Origin: Cristatella mucedo | Lineage: Eukaryota > Bryozoa > Phylactolaemata > Cristatellidae | DNA: 64,000 bases | NCBI GenBank assembly: GCA_009760855.2 | Contig: WPIO01000028.1 | Span: 3,739,501 to 3,803,500 of the forward strand | Reading direction: 5' to 3' | In this document: positions 44,907-55,307 of the stretch, in pieces | Layout: every line of letters begins with the position of its first letter | Numbering within the stretch: the stretch's first letter is position 1 | Program-made: the position numbers and the translations under genes | Notes under the pieces: model-generated | The model's input: only the letters and a program-made list of their open reading frames with translations | The model's database searches: none | What the model was told of the DNA's origin: nothing

Positions 44907-45083
44907 ATGCATAGAGTGGCAGGAAGGCGCTCGGAGTTAGCGGCTGTTTCGGTTTGGACTGTACTCATTGCCGCAGCGCTGGGCTATCGTCGACATGCCT
45001 GTGTCCATAGGAACTTCCTCCGCGGCTCATTAGCCGCGGCATTCAGCCATCGCTGTATTCGGTATTACGTCGTTGAGTGCTAA
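44907..45083 (+). CDS. Small ORF with signal-anchor-like N-terminus (58 aa)
   Basis: The ATG at 44907, first after the TATA box, opens a 58-codon frame ending at TAA 45081-45083. Residues 1-10 are basic (HRVAGRRSE), residues 11-27 hydrophobic (LAAVSVWTVLIAAALGY), then RRH. This is the layout of a signal peptide or single membrane segment. The rest has three cysteines, one each near positions 33, 49 and 58. What is seen is the promoter-like spacing and hydrophobic start. Function is unknown, and it could be the first exon of a longer spliced gene or a chance frame. No strong splice donor was seen inside it. Confidence 0.3.
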   Translation: MHRVAGRRSELAAVSVWTVLIAAALGYRRHACVHRNFLRGSLAAAFSHRCIRYYVVEC

Positions 45084-45650
45084 CACCCAGACAGTTGAAG
45101 GGAATTGTTGTGCCCGTTACCCCTCGGGTAGCTGAGGGAGGAGCTCTACGAAGTCTGGCCGCCGACGGTACTGCTTCGTCAGTCCGCGTAGTCCGACATT
45201 GTCCGATCGCAGCATTGCCTCTGCCGAAGCAGTCTGTCTGTTTGCCTGCGGCGCTCGCCCGTCGCAGCAGCGTCGACATGTCTAGCCGCCCTCGGAGCGT
45301 CCGCCAATTGCAATGCCCGACGGCAGACGGCGGCGGCGGCAATCGAACGGCCGCTGCCGGAGCTTGGCAATTGCAGTCAGGCGCCCGGTGGGGGCGGGCC
45401 GGGGCCGGAGCGCTCTCGACCATTAGGTCTTTCGAGAGATACGGTTTCAGTCCGGAAAGCCGGCCGCTGCTGCGGCGCCCCGCGACGTGGCGACGTTTCG
45501 CGGGAGCGACCGAAAGGCAGTTAGCGAGCCAGCCAATGGCCAGTAGGCAACGCGGCCGGTGCACTAATGTAATCTTGCTTTGCCTTGACGGAAAGATTCT
45601 AGTGGCACCGCCGCCTGCCGGGCTGGCCTGAGGCGCTGAAATCAGATATA
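45084..45650. other. CpG-rich block, overlapping open frames
   Basis: Frames of 184 codons (plus) and 234 codons (minus) overlap almost fully. Low stop density follows from GC richness, and neither shows a domain. It may be 5' untranslated or intronic DNA of a gene starting at 44.9 kb. Confidence 0.35.
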
Positions 45651-47188
45651 GGATGAGCGAAACTGAAGACGGGTGGGAGGTAGGGGGCAAGAAGTGGACA
45701 TGGCTCCACGTCACAGTGCAGTGCAGTGGCCTGCTCTGAAGCGACATTTACCGCTGCTTGTCTTACTGCTCTTGCATTGACAGCTTCTCTTCTCAGCTCG
45801 AACAAGACGCTGCAAACCATGTCTCCTAGCTCGTTCAGGGTAACCCTGACAACTCATGTGGCTGTTTGCTGGCCACTTGCGTTCATCTCGATGCGATAGA
45901 CAAAACCTAGAAGTTGCATAGCGAACCGCAGACCAGCCATAATGAGCTGCCGGTCGATTTCGTCTGCCTTTGATCTGTAAGTGCGACTCGTATAGCGTGA
46001 TTCATTCGTCTGCGAAAATTCTCCTGCTTATCAAGTGTGTTGCTATTATATTACTATTATTATTATATTATTACTATCTCGATGGAAAACGCCCTTCAAA
46101 GCGAAGGCTATGGAGTACTTTAGAGATAGAGCGAGAATACAGTAGCCCTTTTACGGCTGATCCCGCTTGCTATCAGCTTCTGCCATTTCTGGTTTAGTGC
46201 GTCAAACTCCTGTTTGCCACACAAAGCATAAGTTAAACGCAGCTAGGGTGCCATTAATGTCGAGCTGAGCGATTGCAAACCGGAAGAGTAAGATATCGCT
46301 GTAAAGGAATTAGAAGGCTCGCTAGAAATTTTGCAGGTTTCCTCAATTGCGTCTAAGGATTCTTATCGGTGGACAGTTAGTCTTCTTTATGTTTACCGAA
46401 AAGATGATACAGCGACATCTTTATTACTAGCGCTTGCTTGTATGTGCTGTCGCGTGCTAGCGAATAAATCCCTGCGACGGAGATCCGCAATGAGTGTTTC
46501 CTCATTCTGTATGTATGACTGTCGCAAAAGATGCTGGGCATGCAGAAGACTACGATGTATCCATGCATATTCCGTATATCAGCGTGCACAAATTAGTGTA
46601 CGCGCTAGCACGCAAGCATATGTGTGCGTGTGCAGGTGTGCGATGACAAAACGAAAAGCGGCTGCTACGGATCAGTGGCGTCAAACGACTGCAGGATAGC
46701 AATATTAGGCAAAGTGGCCAAACTGCAACGCAGGAGTGGTTGAATGAAATAATTTCCTACCAACGAACTAGCCGCAGCGGTAAAACTCGGCAAACAGTCG
46801 CCCCGACGGCCCACCCGGAGCGATGTGTGAAAACGTAACGCTATACTGCTCTCAGAGTAATGCCACAGAGGAGACGCTCGCTTCTCGCTTTGGTCGATAA
46901 CTTCGAATGTGCACGTGTCTATCAATCAGCCGCATGCATTCGATAAGAAAGACTGCAAAATGCCGTTGTGCAAGCAGCTGCGATACGGCACCCGCACCGC
47001 AGAATGGGCCGTACAGAAAGACGCTTTACGCGAAAGACTAGCTCATACGATGGCCTGAATGCAACGGTGGAGCAAAGTGAACTACTGCCGAGACTAACCG
47101 GAGCGTGAATCAGCCTGCACTAGCACTGCCAGCTCTTGGCTTTCGATAGGAGGGGAAAGTGAGAGAGCCGCCATATTTATTGTAACTA
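45651..47188. other. Unassigned sequence
   Basis: About 1.5 kb with no recognised gene or repeat apart from a short ATT-rich stretch near 46040-46075. Confidence 0.5.
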
Positions 47189-47748
47189 AGCTTCTCTACT
47201 TTCCGCATCTTGCCGACATATTTACTTTACAATATTAATATTAATGATAATACACTTGATAAAGCGCCCTCAGAGAACTCAATCTCTTTCTAGGCGCTTT
47301 ACATTTTCTGTAAAGGAAAGCACGATTGAATGACGAGTAATATCATGCTTGATAAACAACTGGTTTGGTCTAGCGGTTAGGGTGCTCGCCCCGACCAAGG
47401 TCTGACTGAGGTCGTGGGCTCGAGCCCCGAGGCATTTGTGAAGCGCCTGAATAGAGATTAAGTTCTCTTGGGGCGCTATATAAATGAATTATATTATATT
47501 AACATGAATAACATGGTTAGGGGTGACATGCACAGGCTCAGCAAGTGTGGTTAGTGGCAGCATGCTCAGTACCAGCGCGCATAGGCACATGAAGGACGAA
47601 TCACATGGACCCACTAAATGCTGTTCTGAATAGGTGCGTTTTTAAGTTCTTTTTTAAATGTTGTCAAGTCAAAGGAGGCTGTGACGCAAGTTTTTAGTCA
47701 CGGGATGTTGTGACGCATTTTAACGCAGCTTCTCTACTTTCCGCATCT
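47189..47748 (-). mobile_element. LINE-A 3' copy with 22-bp target-site duplication and SINE-A insert
   Basis: An identical 22-bp sequence (AGCTTCTCTACTTTCCGCAT plus CT) stands at 47189-47210 and 47727-47748. Between them lie the LINE-A tail (AATATTAATATTAATGATAA), stem-loop and 3' untranslated region in reverse orientation, interrupted by SINE-A at 47359-47500, and the truncated 5' end. This is the clearest target-primed insertion in the window; about 20 extra bases lie between the left duplication and the tail. Confidence 0.9.
47359..47500 (+). mobile_element. SINE-A inserted in LINE-A
   Basis: CTGGTTTGGTCTAGCGGTTA head, GGGCTCGAGCCCC, GCGCCTGAATAGAGATTAAG, TTCTCTTGGGGCGCTATATA and AATGAATTATATT. 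It lies opposite in orientation to its host. AACA flanks both sides. It is close to the 36.8-kb copy. Confidence 0.93.
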
Positions 47749-49437
47749 ACTGTGTGCCAAAATTGCACAGCAATAGAAATACAATAAGCTTAAATAACCA
47801 CCGTTCGCTGAGACAAAGAAACATAAAAATATGCCAGTCTTTTTATAGGTCATCTAGCGAAATGTTGTCAGGCACGTCACTAGCTTTGGCTTTAGGAAAA
47901 TTCGGCGCTCATACGTACATAAACATGTAAACAAACTACGTAATTTACTTCAGCAGAAGCTATTTAACTCACTCGCAGAGAGCTGCAGCATTTAAAAGGA
48001 CGTCGCGCGTGGCTTTTAAAAACGCGAAATACATGCGATCAGTATCCTAGCACCGTCCGAAGCTCATCTGCAGTTTAAATACCTGGCATGAGTCGCTCGG
48101 TACCTGCAAAACGGGCGTCAAGCTACGAGCACGTACTTTATGCAGCGCTTTACATCCAGGTGAAGATAAAGCTTGCGTAGATGTCATCCGTATGATGAAA
48201 TGAAACAAAGGTACCATTTCAATCCTGAAGTCATGCAGCATTCGTGGCACTGCACTCCTGGCCGGATTTGGACACGGGTTCAGTGCTTGAGATACACGTG
48301 TTTTAAAAATAAAGCTCAACCCGGTCTCCAGTCTCCGCAGTTCCAGGAACCGTTGCTCTGTCTCCGCCTTACTTTTGTCTCAATGTCTCTCGAATGGTGC
48401 TGTCAAACAGGGCATGGACCATACGGTCGCGTCGACTTTAGCTACCAAACGTAGAAAAGAGGAAAGGACCCCTCGCGGGCTATTACAATCTACGCTCAAG
48501 AAGAATGGTGATGCAAGCGTGATAGTTTGTGTTTTTCTTTTACTTCGGGGCGTCAGAACTCTTCACCATATTTACATTCACATGGATAGTAAAGTAGTGG
48601 TAGGTAGCGTCCAAAATGTTGAGTGTCTTGTGGTGCTACAGCTGTAATGGTGGAGGAATCTTACTTGATAAATGGATAATGACCCCTAGCGTACTACGAG
48701 GGTAAAAAAGTAATTCTTTGCCGACTCAGGCGTCCGAGTCGTTAGTTAGCTGAGCCATTAGTTGGCCGAGTCAATCTCTTGATCTAAATGCGACTGAGCA
48801 GTCAAGTGTCAGGTTGGACCACTTACTTAGAGCCAAACTGTATCTTGCCGTCTGGCGGGTAGCTTTTTGGTCGGCTTATATAGCTGTGGGACTGCACAGC
48901 ATCTGCTTGCCAGAGCTTCTCCGAGTGAACACCCCGGCAAATACAGGAAGTACAAATGAATTACTTAAAGGTCATTCTTCAAGCTAACTGGCCATATCTT
49001 GACAGCAGTGATGGCAGCGGGATTATTTTGGTCTCTTTTCCAACTTGCACCATTTTGTTCTTGGCCCACTATTTGATTTCAATCTATACAGTTTGCGTTG
49101 AGCAGGAGTTTCAAACCGACGAATTTGAGTAGAATTTCTACGTCCGTGACTTCCGTCTGTACTTGTAATTCAAGCCCTACAATGACGTGAGGGGAACTGA
49201 AAATTTAAATTCCCCATCCGGCAGGCAGGAGATCAGGCTTGTACGGCTACTCACCATGTTGCCTCCACTTTAAGAATTAGGAGCTACATTAGAAGCAGCA
49301 GCTAAGCGTCTTTCTAGCGCCCCCTGGTGCTAAATTGATGGGACAACGAAAGTCTGCCTTTGCAGGTCTGTCAATTAGCGTCAAGCCTCACCAGTTAATT
49401 GCCAATATGGCTGCCTAGCGGGCGTTAATGTTTCCGG
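47749..49437. other. Unassigned sequence
   Basis: About 1.7 kb. Overlapping frames near 48.1-48.6 kb have no known relatives. No dispersed repeat recognised. Confidence 0.5.
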
Positions 49438-49505
49438 AGCGGTAGCTCAGTCACGTGCCCCTGCCTCTGTGGAAGCTGCAGCGGCACCGGGTCGAGCACC
49501 TGTTG
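49438..49505 (+). other. tRNA-like relic
   Basis: GGAGCGGTAGCTCAGTCACG resembles a tRNA D-arm/A box and CCGGGTCGAGCACC a damaged B box at plausible spacing. The acceptor stem does not pair and the T-arm is poor, so it is a tRNA pseudogene or SINE head rather than a working tRNA. Confidence 0.35.
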
Positions 49506-49584
49506 CAAGTCAAAATTCTTACTTTCCCGCTGCCAACTACAGTTTTATCTCTGTAGAACGAAGTATTTGACTCTTTCACGTCTA

Positions 49585-50000
49585 CGCATTTGTGACATCC
49601 CGTCTCGACTTCTGCAATGCATGGCGTGCTGGTCTACCAGCCTGTGCAATCAGACGCTTACAGTTGGTGCAGAACTTTGCAGCTAGGCTTTTCTGTCGCG
49701 AGTGTCGCAGCTGCCATATCACACCATTTCTAGCTGACCTGCACTGGCTCCCAGTCAAGCAACGCATCGACTTCAAGGTTCCGACGCTCAGTTTTATGTT
49801 CATCCATTCTTTGGCTCATGCTTATCAATCGTAACTACTCTCCCACCAGGCTAAGCAACGTACCCTTGCTTTTCTGAATCTAATCGTTTGCCGACACCTC
49901 GCACGAACCTCAGATCCTTTGAAGACCGTGCAATTGGTTCGTATGCTCCCAAAGCCTGAAGCTCACTTCGATTGGCGTCGCGGCATCTCCTGACATGACT
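49585..50000 (+). mobile_element. LINE-A fragment without 3' end
   Basis: From [11 protein letters not shown] through ARLFCRECRSCHITPFLADL and HWLPVKQRIDFKV to the SYAPKA region, ending at CATCTCCTGACATGACT where GC-rich DNA begins. The LINE-A 3' untranslated region resumes at 51135, so this and that fragment may be one copy split by about 1.1 kb. Confidence 0.85.
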
Positions 50001-50334
50001 CCGAGCGGTCGCTCTCGGGTCGCTGCGCCACTCGAGGGGGACCCGATGCGGCGGGCTGAGACGAGCGGAGCGAAAAGTTACGGCCAGCTTACGACACTCC
50101 GACGGCAGAGCGGCTGCTGCCTCCGCCGCTCGCTCGCCTTCGAGATTGAGCGAGAGCGCGCGTAGCGGAGCCGGCTCGCTCGAACTAAGCGCAACGACAT
50201 GTCTCGAGAAGGCGTAGCGGTCCCGAGGGCCCGGGCGCGCGGCGGAGCGGTCGCAGGAGGGCGCTGCAGCAGCGCTACCGCTGCTGCAGCGCCCTCCTAG
50301 GCACAGCGAGGCCGCCGAGCCCCGTGGGCCGAGG
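50001..50334. other. GC-rich segment
   Basis: Strongly GC- and CpG-rich, rich in CTCGCT, AGCGAG and similar inverted words, and containing a perfect hairpin at 50255-50298. No open frame of note. Confidence 0.5.
50255..50298. repeat. Perfect 20-bp hairpin with CTAC loop
   Basis: AGGAGGGCGCTGCAGCAGCG, loop CTAC, then its exact reverse complement. A GC-rich stem of this length is far beyond chance. Confidence 0.95.
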
Positions 50335-50621
50335 CAGCGGCACCAGGATTTTCACCGGGGGGGGGGTGCGGTAAGGCGCGAAAGATTTTCACCAAGAGGG
50401 CAAGAGCCGCCAGTTTTTCATGCAGGCGCGGCGAGACCAGCAAGTAATGAAACATTATAGCGCACATTCAGAGCGTCCATTCGACACGAACTCGGGGGCT
50501 GCCCATCGAGAGGAAGCACGACATAATTTCGTCTCTGGTGAAGGTTAGGGGGAGTGGGAATAGGGGGGGGCCCAGGTCGAAGCCCCTCTATTGGGGGGGG
50601 ACCAAATGCCCCCTGCCACTG
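50335..50621. repeat. Dispersed repeat family D copy (probable non-autonomous DNA transposon)
   Basis: The left end CAGCGGCACCAGGATTTTCA and the reverse-read right end CAGTGGCAGGGGGCATTTGG are similar inverted termini next to G and C runs. The interior aligns with 21140-21398. No coding capacity, and no matching 8-bp target duplication seen. Confidence 0.6.
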
Positions 50622-51134
50622 CTCTCCTTAGAATGCGCCGACGCGAGGCTACCCAGTGCAGCTACGCATACTTTAATTCACGCTGGGTTGATCCTCGAGC
50701 TCCTGCGAGAACGCGGCGGCCACGTTAGCGAATCCTATTCTCAGGTCGCGAAAATCTGCAGACCGAAGACCCCCCTCCCCCCACCCGCGGAAACCGTGTG
50801 GCTGGCTTTGGGCCGTGCGGTCGAGCGAGCCTTTGACCTTGAGCCGAGGCGCTTTCTCTCCGTTACGACCTATCGACTGGAGAACGGAGCTGAAAAACGG
50901 TTTGGCTTACAATGCAAATTCTGCTGTGACAGCAGCATCGTCGCGTTTGACGGCTGCTCGCTCTGATTGTTTGGCTTTACGCACCCCGGCAGCCGATGGT
51001 GACTTTGCCAAGACCCCAAAGCGTTCTGTGGCCGAATGTAGCGAGTGCTCGAGCAATCCACCGAAATCTTTTATTTCGCACTCGAGCTATCCTCAACGAC
51101 TTACGGCTTTGCATAGTTGAATCTACCGATTCAA
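50622..51134. other. Unassigned sequence
   Basis: Nothing recognised between repeat D and the LINE-A tail. Confidence 0.5.
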
Positions 51135-51345
51135 GGTTCACACTGCCACTAACCACAATGCTGCCACTAACCACTCGTGCATGCTGACCCTGTGCATGTC
51201 ATCCCTAACCATGTTAATCTTGTTGCTTATCAAGCACGATATCACCATTCAATCGCGGTTCCCTTTGCAGCAAATGTAAAGCGCCTAGAGAGAGATTGAG
51301 TTCTCTGAGGGCGCTTCATCAAGTGTATTATTATCATTATTACAC
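51135..51345 (+). mobile_element. LINE-A 3' fragment
   Basis: GCTGCCACTAACCAC repeats, CAGCAAATGTAAAGCGCC, AGAGATTGAGTTCTCTGAGG, GCGCTTCATCAAGTGTATTA and a short ATTATC tail. Good match to the 10.2-kb copy. Confidence 0.9.
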
Positions 51346-51953
51346 AGAGAGCCAGCCAAAGAGCTCACGGCGGTGGAGCTGGCTACTTTTTGTTGGTTGG
51401 AAAGCGCTGGTTCCGAAGATCGTCTCCCTGATATTCGAGTGGCCAAAATTTGCCCACCAAGACCAGGAGTCGAATGCGGCGTACGTCGAGCACCAGTCCT
51501 CCGCGTACTCGATAATCTCCCTTGATTTCCTCGTGAACAGGACAGCTGTAATTAAGTACAAGAAGGTCCCCTATTAAAACCGTATCTTGGTAGTGTTAAA
51601 AGCCGGCGCCAGGCCGGTGGGTGGCGTGATATTTCTCAGCTCTTTATTGCATATCTCCACGCTTTTGCATGTAATAACAGCGATACAAAACCATTGAATA
51701 GCTATCTAAGAAGGACAAGTCTCTTCTTCGCATTAGCTGAAAAGATACATTTCAACTGAATTCCGAGTAGTGTAAGCTACTGTAAATGACCTTGACGGAA
51801 GCTGCAAGTCGTGGTCCAGTGAAGCTTGCATCGTGGACACTCGATTACTCTGTTCTAGTAGGCCACTCGAAGGGCTTGAACTATGACATTAGCAACATAG
51901 ACCAGAAAGCTCAGGCTCAAATGTCGTCCTATGAGTCCTCTGGCGTACTGCCG

Positions 51954-51955
<2 letters not shown>
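51346..51955. other. Unassigned sequence
   Basis: Frames open on both strands over about 51345-51590 look mildly protein-like, but I recognise no domain and find no bounding splice pair. Confidence 0.4.

Positions 51956-52012
<57 letters not shown>
51956..52012. repeat. TC microsatellite
   Basis: About 28 TC units, pure. Confidence 0.95.
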
Positions 52013-52016
<4 letters not shown>

Positions 52017-53433
52017 GCTGCTTCTAAACAGTCCCAGCCAGTCAGACGAACTGCTGTAGACAGTTATATTGCCTGCTAAAAGAATGATTTACAGAGCTTA
52101 AGAGCTCGATAAAATTTGGGTGACTACGTCGCTGTATATTAAATCTTTTCATGACCAATTTTAAAGACTGTATCTCTCCTATTTCTCTCAAAGCAAGCTC
52201 TGAAATACACCGAGTGAGAATGTGTGAGCTTTGCTGGTGGTGACAATCTCGGTTGTACTTAATGCCACATTGACTCCCGATCCAAATCTCCTTTGAATTT
52301 TCTAAGCAACTTATGGAGGCACGCGCACACCAGCATGCACACCGGACCAATCACGAGAGTGCTTGGCTCCATGGCAAAAACTCCTTCTCTGAGAGTGAAA
52401 ATAATGGAGAGGGTCGACTTGGCCAAACAGCCTCATACCGGAAGCAGGTGGCATCCAAAGTGAGAAAGTCGTCCTAATTCAAACTTATAGCGTAGATCGC
52501 AGTAGCAGATGAGAAGGATCTGTCAGCAGCCTCCCTCTGCATACTTGGGTACAGACCCGAGTGATCTGCAAGCAAGGTTGATGACTCGCTATATTACTAC
52601 CGTCAAGGCGCAGTCTATAGCTGCCATTTCGTGGGCATGACGAGTGGTTTCTTTCTCTTTGAACGCGTTCATCTTGGACCTTTAGTAGCTGACTTCCTCT
52701 CCTGAAAATCAGGCTGAGAGCAGCTCCTGGGTGTCAGTGAACCATGCTCACTTGAATGGCAACAAAGCAAGGCTTTTGTAATTCAACAAGAAAAGGGCCG
52801 TTTGGCTGTCAGGTAAGGACAAGTATCCCCGGTCAGTTCAGGTAACTGTTTGGTGAGTCTTTGTTCACTTGGTGGTGTCTGCTTACTTCTAGTATTACTG
52901 GAGGTAGCCACTACTATAACCGGTACTGGCAAGTGCCGGTTGGTGGGTACTTATTAAAGCAATGGTGGCATCCTGGTCCTCTATCCAGCAGTTAGACCTT
53001 ATCGGTCTGTCTGGTCTGGTCTGACATGTACGTTTGGTCTTCTCTGTTATGGTCTGGGTGCATGCTTTGCTTGCACGACTCCGTCTATCTCTTTGTGTCA
53101 ATCTGCCTTGACCGATCACCAATTTCTACCTCTCTCTGTCTGTCTGTCTCTCCATGTTGTCTCTCCCAAACGGTGCATCATAACACAGAACATTGCCTCA
53201 TAAAGCCACCGCTCCATGCTATTTAGAAAACACTGATACATACAGCCCCGATGTTATTGACAATATCTTTAGTTTATATGTCTTGCTGTATACTGTTGTG
53301 AGCTACTGGCGTGTATGGGCTATCGTTCAGTTCGACTGAACGACTGTAGATGAAGCCTACTACAGTGCTCTTAAGTGCTGGCTTGGCTGTGCAGTGCCCC
53401 TGTTGTAAGTAACACAGTTCCCGGGATGATAGC
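52013..53433. other. Unassigned sequence
   Basis: About 1.4 kb without recognised element; a small hairpin (CGTTCAGT, loop TCG, ACTGAACG) lies at 53324-53342. Confidence 0.5.
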
Positions 53434-53462
53434 ACTTTCAGCTTAGCTGCTAAGCTGAAAGT
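53434..53462. repeat. 29-bp palindrome
   Basis: ACTTTCAGCTTAGC, a single T, then the exact reverse complement. No neighbouring gene explains it. Confidence 0.9.
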
Positions 53463-53655
53463 ATTTCGCCGAGACTGGATGCTGGGGTGATCGGTTAATC
53501 TGAGATGCCATGATCATTTGAAGACAGCAGCACAAACAGGATCACGGCAGACTCTCGTGGACCGACAACCGACATTCTGCAAGCAGCTTTGCAGTCCAGT
53601 TTTTTCTGGCTGCAGTCAACCCAGAATTCGTCAGCAGGGCCCCGAGGGACAGGCT

Positions 53656-53660
<5 letters not shown>

Positions 53661-53754
<94 letters not shown>

Positions 53755-53796
53755 TATATATGTGTGTGTATATACAAATATATGTATATATATGTA

Positions 53797-53855
<59 letters not shown>

Positions 53856-53878
53856 ATATATATATATATATATATATC
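53661..53878. repeat. CA and TA microsatellite block
   Basis: About 45 CA units, then about 130 bp of TA/TG mixed repeat. A predicted frame rich in HTHT or IYIY here is an artefact. Confidence 0.95.
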
Positions 53879-54003
53879 ATTTTTGTAGCACTCTACCAGA
53901 ACTTAATCGCCATCTAAGCTCTTTGTGTATGTAGCTGGGCTCGAGCCCACGACGTTGGTCGTTAAAGGCGAGCACCTTACCTCTGGGCCAAACCAGGGCA
54001 GCA
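53879..54003 (-). mobile_element. SINE-A variant copy, reverse orientation
   Basis: Minus strand: TGGTTTGGCCCAGAGGTAAGG head, GTGCTCGCCTTTAACGACC, B-box GGGCTCGAGCCC, then a diverged tail (GCGATTAAGTTCTGGTAGAG, TGCTACAAAAATGA). It shares its head type with the copies at 13.8 kb and 23.7 kb, defining a subfamily. Confidence 0.8.
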
Positions 54004-55189
54004 AATAGGGGAAGGCTATCCGAGGCAGCTGTTCCAACGGTGTGCCAAATAAAATTTCGGTAAACTAAATAGCTTTGAAAGATAGCTTAAGTTGAACGTA
54101 GGATTTCAATTACCTAAAACCCTATCATTAAAAGGGGTACATAGTTCTGAGGATCACAAACACAACTGCAGGGCCGGAAAAAGATTCCAACATGCCGGTC
54201 AGTTGTGACTTCTAAGACGAAGGAGCCAAGAAGTCTGGGCTGTTGGTGCACGTGCAGCCAAGCACGAGGAAGAGACAGTAGGGGGCCTGGCAGCCGACAA
54301 TTTGACCACGCTTCCAGGAAAAGTACGTGGCCAAGAGTGACCCCCGTCAGACATCTGGAGGTCACTGCGATGGTTTATTGGCAATAAGGGAGTTCGGTCG
54401 AGCTCACAGCTGGAATTCTACAGCCCTAGTTGCTTCAGTTGCTGCTAATACGCTAAAGTGGTCCGAGCATTTTGGAAATGTGCATCTCAAGGTCGGCTAG
54501 AGTCGGAAGCAGGGTGACACTGTGCTGGACAGAGGCAAAGCCAGTTGTCAGGAGCAGCCCTCCAGCTTTTGCCTTCTGACCGACCCTAGTGTATTCTTGG
54601 CAGCTATTTAAAATCTCTCGAGGTCATGTATGCCATTATCTACTTATCATGCACGAGAAAGGTGTCACACAATAACCGTTATGCAAAAGACTCGACCGAG
54701 CAAAAAACACACGTGAGGCAATTTGAGTATGCACCTGGAGTAATATTCGTTCAGCTGCAAAGACACAAGACTGGTGTTGAGAAAAGGGACATGCAGTGAA
54801 CCACCACACGGCCTGCAATTGTATTATTATTAATGAAGGACCGAGCAGCATAGAAAGAACGTGTCGAATAGGCTTTCGGCCAGGCCGGAAAAAGCAGAGG
54901 CGATTGTGCTGATGTCACGCATGGGTTCTCCAGAGCAACCAGCCAGCTCATCTAAGATACACAAAGGGAAGGAAACAATGGAGGCCCCACGAAGCAGCAG
55001 GGCAGCAGCTCTGGTAGTGGAAAGTGAGGCCCAGGGCTTTGCTACTGCTGTTGCTGCAGCTGCTGCTGCTTCGGTTGCTGCTGCTTCGGTTGCTGCTGCT
55101 GCCGTGGCATCAATTCTCCCCTTTCGTCCGATGAGGCGATTCATGGTAGCTCCCACAACCCATAAACAGTGCTAGAGAGACTCACAGCT
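54004..55189. other. Unassigned, with a GCT-rich stretch
   Basis: 55047-55110 is rich in GCTGCT and GTTGCT with TTCG interruptions and reads as poly-alanine; no conserved domain flanks it. The rest is unrecognised. Confidence 0.5.
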
Positions 55190-55262
<73 letters not shown>

Positions 55263-55307
55263 TCTCTCTCTCTCACTCTCTCTCTCTCTCTCTCTCCCTC
55301 TCTCTCC
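55190..55307. repeat. TC microsatellite
   Basis: About 55 TC units with a few CC and AC interruptions at the right end. Confidence 0.95.

Noticed and set aside
45043-45747. 234-codon minus-strand and 184-codon plus-strand frames
   Set aside because: They overlap almost fully in CpG-rich DNA with few stops; neither has a recognisable domain.
49438-49505. Working tRNA gene
   Set aside because: Acceptor stem ends do not pair and the T-arm is damaged; kept only as a relic.
53518-53934. 138-codon frame with HTHT and IYIY stretches
   Set aside because: Made by CA and TA microsatellites.
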